This document shows, piece after piece, positions 61,201 to 64,000 of a stretch of DNA of 64,000 nucleotides. The notes below the pieces were generated by a model. It did no database searches, had not been told where the DNA came from, and saw only the letters and a list, made by a program, of their open reading frames with translations. The position numbers were made by a program, and so were the translations under genes. This DNA comes from Sclerurus mexicanus (Eukaryota; Chordata; Aves; Passeriformes; Furnariidae): NCBI GenBank assembly GCA_013396755.1, contig VWZF01004785.1, positions 934,589 through 998,588 of the forward strand, given 5' to 3'. Numbering within the stretch: position 1 is the stretch's first letter; each line of letters begins with the position of its first letter.

Positions 61201-63520
61201 GAAGTGCTGTAAGACTGCATCATCTCGAATCTCACTGCTTTCAGGAGTTGGAACTGAAGGACCACAGCTCACAACACCCTGCCAAGAGGGGCAGTCAACA
61301 TGCCCTGGTCTGAAAAAGTAACTGAACTGTTTAGGTTTGGGAAATACAGGAGGTTTTTAATGTTGTGCACTACAGTTAGAGTACTTATACTAGGTAGTTT
61401 TGTTTTCTGTCAGAGTCCAAATCTACATCTTCTGCTTCCCAGCAAAACCTCCTATCTACCAGATTAGAGGCTGCCTTGGGTTAGAATGTCTTTGTTCTCC
61501 TCTACACTTAGCAGTACCAGAGAGTACTTTTTCCCCCAAGAAAAAGGCACTTTATCATGTATTAGAGAGCAGAGGCTGGGAAGGAATGGCCAAGTAATTC
61601 TGCACAGGTTAGGGATCACAGGGAAGGGGAAACCTTGGAGTCCAATTCCTGCTTGAAAGATAAATAGATTTTTGGTATCTTTGCTAATGACTTCCTTGGC
61701 TATAGGCCCTGTAAACTCTATGTCTTGATATCTAAGAAAGCTAAAGAAGAGACTGCTGACATCTGTTTGCAGTTCTGTGAAGACAAGGGTGTCTTTCCTA
61801 GAGAAGGACTAGGGTGCCGTTCGCCTTATGGAATAAAAAGGAAGATTGCTGGAGAGGTCAGCCCTTACATATATCTATTGTGTAACAGTTTATAACAGTA
61901 TTTGTAAAGCACAGGTCCATTTTGCAACAGCTGTAGGCCCAGCTGCAAATACATGGACAAGAACGTCATTTCTCACCATTCTCCAGAAATGTGATCACTC
62001 CTGTTGGAAAGGCACTGAAAACTGCACAGCTCTCAGAAATACAGAGCTGATCTGCCTAAAATGAGCCTGGATGACCTTGGGTGTGAGTAGACTCAGGAGA
62101 GAAATGTGGTGGTTCCCCATCAACCTCACAGAGCTGGGGTGGGGAAGGAGGACTGCACAGTCTTCAGCACTATTGTCCAAGGTTTGAGGATGAACAGGCT
62201 CTTTTCTGGTGGGCTTTTATTGTTCCAAGTTTCCTTTACCACATACTAGATTTCATTTCTAAACTTCCCTTCTTCACTCCCAGATGATGCTTGTTCCAGT
62301 CCCCTTAGGCTTGCTGTTTGCAGGCGCATACACAAGTTAAACTCCCTAGCTTTCTGGAGTTGCAGCCAGCTGTGGTTATGCTTTCCTCTAACAGCACCTC
62401 TGTCAAACAGAAGCTAGCCCTGCTTAATGCCAGGAATTCCTCAGTAAGGAGATTACATGTGTAAAAGGTGTGAGAACAGAACTGGAAACGTCAGACTACT
62501 GCTGAGTAAGAAAAACCCTTTATGCTTTGTGAGTCTTTCTTGCTGGACAAACCCCTCCTTTTGTAGTTATCAGCTTTTGCTAGCTCTAAGTAGCAAGCAG
62601 ACTCTTCCAGTGCTCTTCCATTCCTCTCCAGAGACATCCTACCATACCTCTACGGCTTTCTGTTGTTGCTTTTCTCTCTGTTTAGTTTCTGATACTCAGA
62701 TGTTTTCTTACAAGAATGCATCTTTTCCATTTCAAAGTATCCCGCTTTACTCTATGTGTAAGAATCCCACATCCTGTATATTGTCTAAACTTGTATACAT
62801 GCCTCAACCTCCAAAGTGCAATCACTGGCCAATTTCTAAAGTCTTTACCTGGCTAGTCATGTTGGATTAGGGCCAAGTGTCTGAAATACATAAATACTTG
62901 ATGCTGTATTAAGAAAGATGATTCTTTTTCAAAATTCTGAAGTATTTTCTCATGTTGTCATAAATTCAGGTAAGTCATTATTTACTTTTTAAAAACATAT
63001 TTTACAAATATCCTCTCAAGTGCAGCTGTTTGAAGTTTGTAAGTTTATATTAATGGCTCTTTTTGTTTTTTCAAAGCGAACCTTAGGTTAAATCTAAGTT
63101 AACCACAGAAAAGGTCAAAACTTTTTTTCAAACTTTTCTGGAGCACAACTAGCTTAATATTTTAGCAGCTGGCAGCTGTGGTGATTACTTTTAGATTATA
63201 CCTAAAGTCTGTTGGAATCTAATTACTCTGATCTATGAGCCAGGTAATTAAGGTAAAAACTCCCACATTTTCTTAGACCTCATTAATGTATTTCCTTTGA
63301 AAATTGTTAGCTAATGATGGTACATTAAGAGTTTATCCATTAAGTGACAATGAATAATTAAAACCTTTGTCGTGGGACATTAAAGAACAGACTAGTCTTT
63401 AACTGCTGAATGTGTTGATAATTATTTCTTAATTTGCAGTGCAAATATCATGCAATTTTGGGGAGAAAGGACCTATCAAATGAGGAAAGTAGAATGAAAA
63501 GACAGAAATAATTTCCTTTT
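58223..63520. other. Intergenic sequence, no gene recognised
   Basis: About 5.3 kb lies downstream of the THEMIS ends. A T run lies at about 59633-59640. Several open frames (up to 137 codons at 62457-62870) have no family resemblance or splice context. I see nothing nameable. Confidence 0.6.
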
Positions 63521-63602
63521 CATAGAATCATACAATTGTTTGGATTGGAAGGGACCTTAAAGGTCATCTAGTTCCAACCCCACTGCCAAGTGCATGGACA
63601 CC
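63521..63602 (-). mobile_element. CR1 LINE, short 3' end, minus strand
   Basis: The + strand reads catagaatcatacaattgtt, tggattggaagggaccttaa and aggtcatctagttccaaccc to ggacacc: the reverse complement of the last 80 bp of CR1. The 3' tail is on the left. Confidence 0.92.
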
Positions 63603-64000
63603 ATTCATTTCCTTGGTCGTGTGGCTAATAATTCAGAAGGCATGGAGCCTCACAAGGAGCTGATATGTCTCCTGCTGCCTGGAGCTGGACTAACAGTACA
63701 AAGAGACAGTGAGGGCTTGTGGCTAGCAGGCATGCAGAGGCTTGCTGTGTGCTATATGCTTTCCTATAGAAAGCATTGCTGGGTGTAGCATCACTTGGCA
63801 GGCTGATGATGGGCTCCTTGGTGCAGAGTCTGTGGCACTGGAAAATCCTGCAGCAGCCACAACCTTGGGGGCCGCACTCCCACCCCAGGGTCAACGTGCT
63901 GGGAGGATGGGCTCCTAAGAGCAGCCTCAGAGGGTCCTTGCTGGAAGGGCCTTTGCTCAGGTGCAACCAAGGCTGCAAGAGCTTCTTTCATTCACTCTAG
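63603..64000. other. GC-richer window end, no gene recognised
   Basis: The last 400 bases are GC-richer than most of the window, with overlapping open frames on both strands reaching the end. No motif or splice context supports a gene. Confidence 0.5.

Noticed and set aside
62457..62870. 137-codon + strand open frame
   Set aside because: Composition is Ser/Cys/Leu-rich without domain pattern, and no splice sites or signals support it.

Overview
The window is vertebrate nuclear DNA, almost certainly from a bird. It is AT-rich, with short exons joined by long introns. Its recognisable repeats are avian: CR1 LINE fragments on both strands and two solo LTRs of a TguLTR5-like ERVL family. That LTR family suggests a neoavian species rather than a galliform, but this is inference from remembered consensus sequences. 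No bacterial-style genes, operons or CRISPR arrays are present.

The only confidently recognised gene is THEMIS (thymocyte-expressed molecule involved in selection), on the + strand, entered in mid-gene. The exons encoding roughly the first 83 residues lie left of the window. Present are the rest of the first CABIT domain (2187-2645), a large exon with the second CABIT domain and the proline-rich GRB2-binding motif (5330-6372), and a tail exon (41484-41637). A terminal exon follows with a stop codon and a poly(A) signal (42178-42352). All splice phases agree. A second, less certain 3' end uses an acidic exon at 51417-51546 and a short last exon at 57761-57800, also in phase and followed by AATAAA. 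It would give THEMIS an alternative C-terminus.

Introns, left to right. The intron at 1-2186 holds a truncated copy of the splice acceptor of the next exon (338-412). The 2.7 kb intron at 2646-5329 shows nothing notable. The 35 kb intron at 6373-41483 holds most of the other features: a plus-strand solo LTR (6946-7506), two phase-matched exon-like segments on the minus strand (12469-12933), MIR-like relics (about 24.5 and 25.5 kb), a G-quadruplex-prone G run (32024-32043), several CR1 fragments, a small isolated CpG cluster with a CTCF-like site (about 35.2 kb), and a short Ty3/gypsy-like RNase H remnant (36819-37070, minus). Past the first terminal exon lie a minus-strand solo LTR with a perfect 5-bp target duplication (42605-43186) and a large CR1 piece (about 44 kb).

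The 3' flank (about 57.8-64 kb) has CR1 fragments and no gene I can recognise. What most deserves follow-up is the pair of alternative THEMIS 3' ends, the duplicated acceptor, the gypsy-like remnant, and the possibility of a nested antisense transcript in the large intron.
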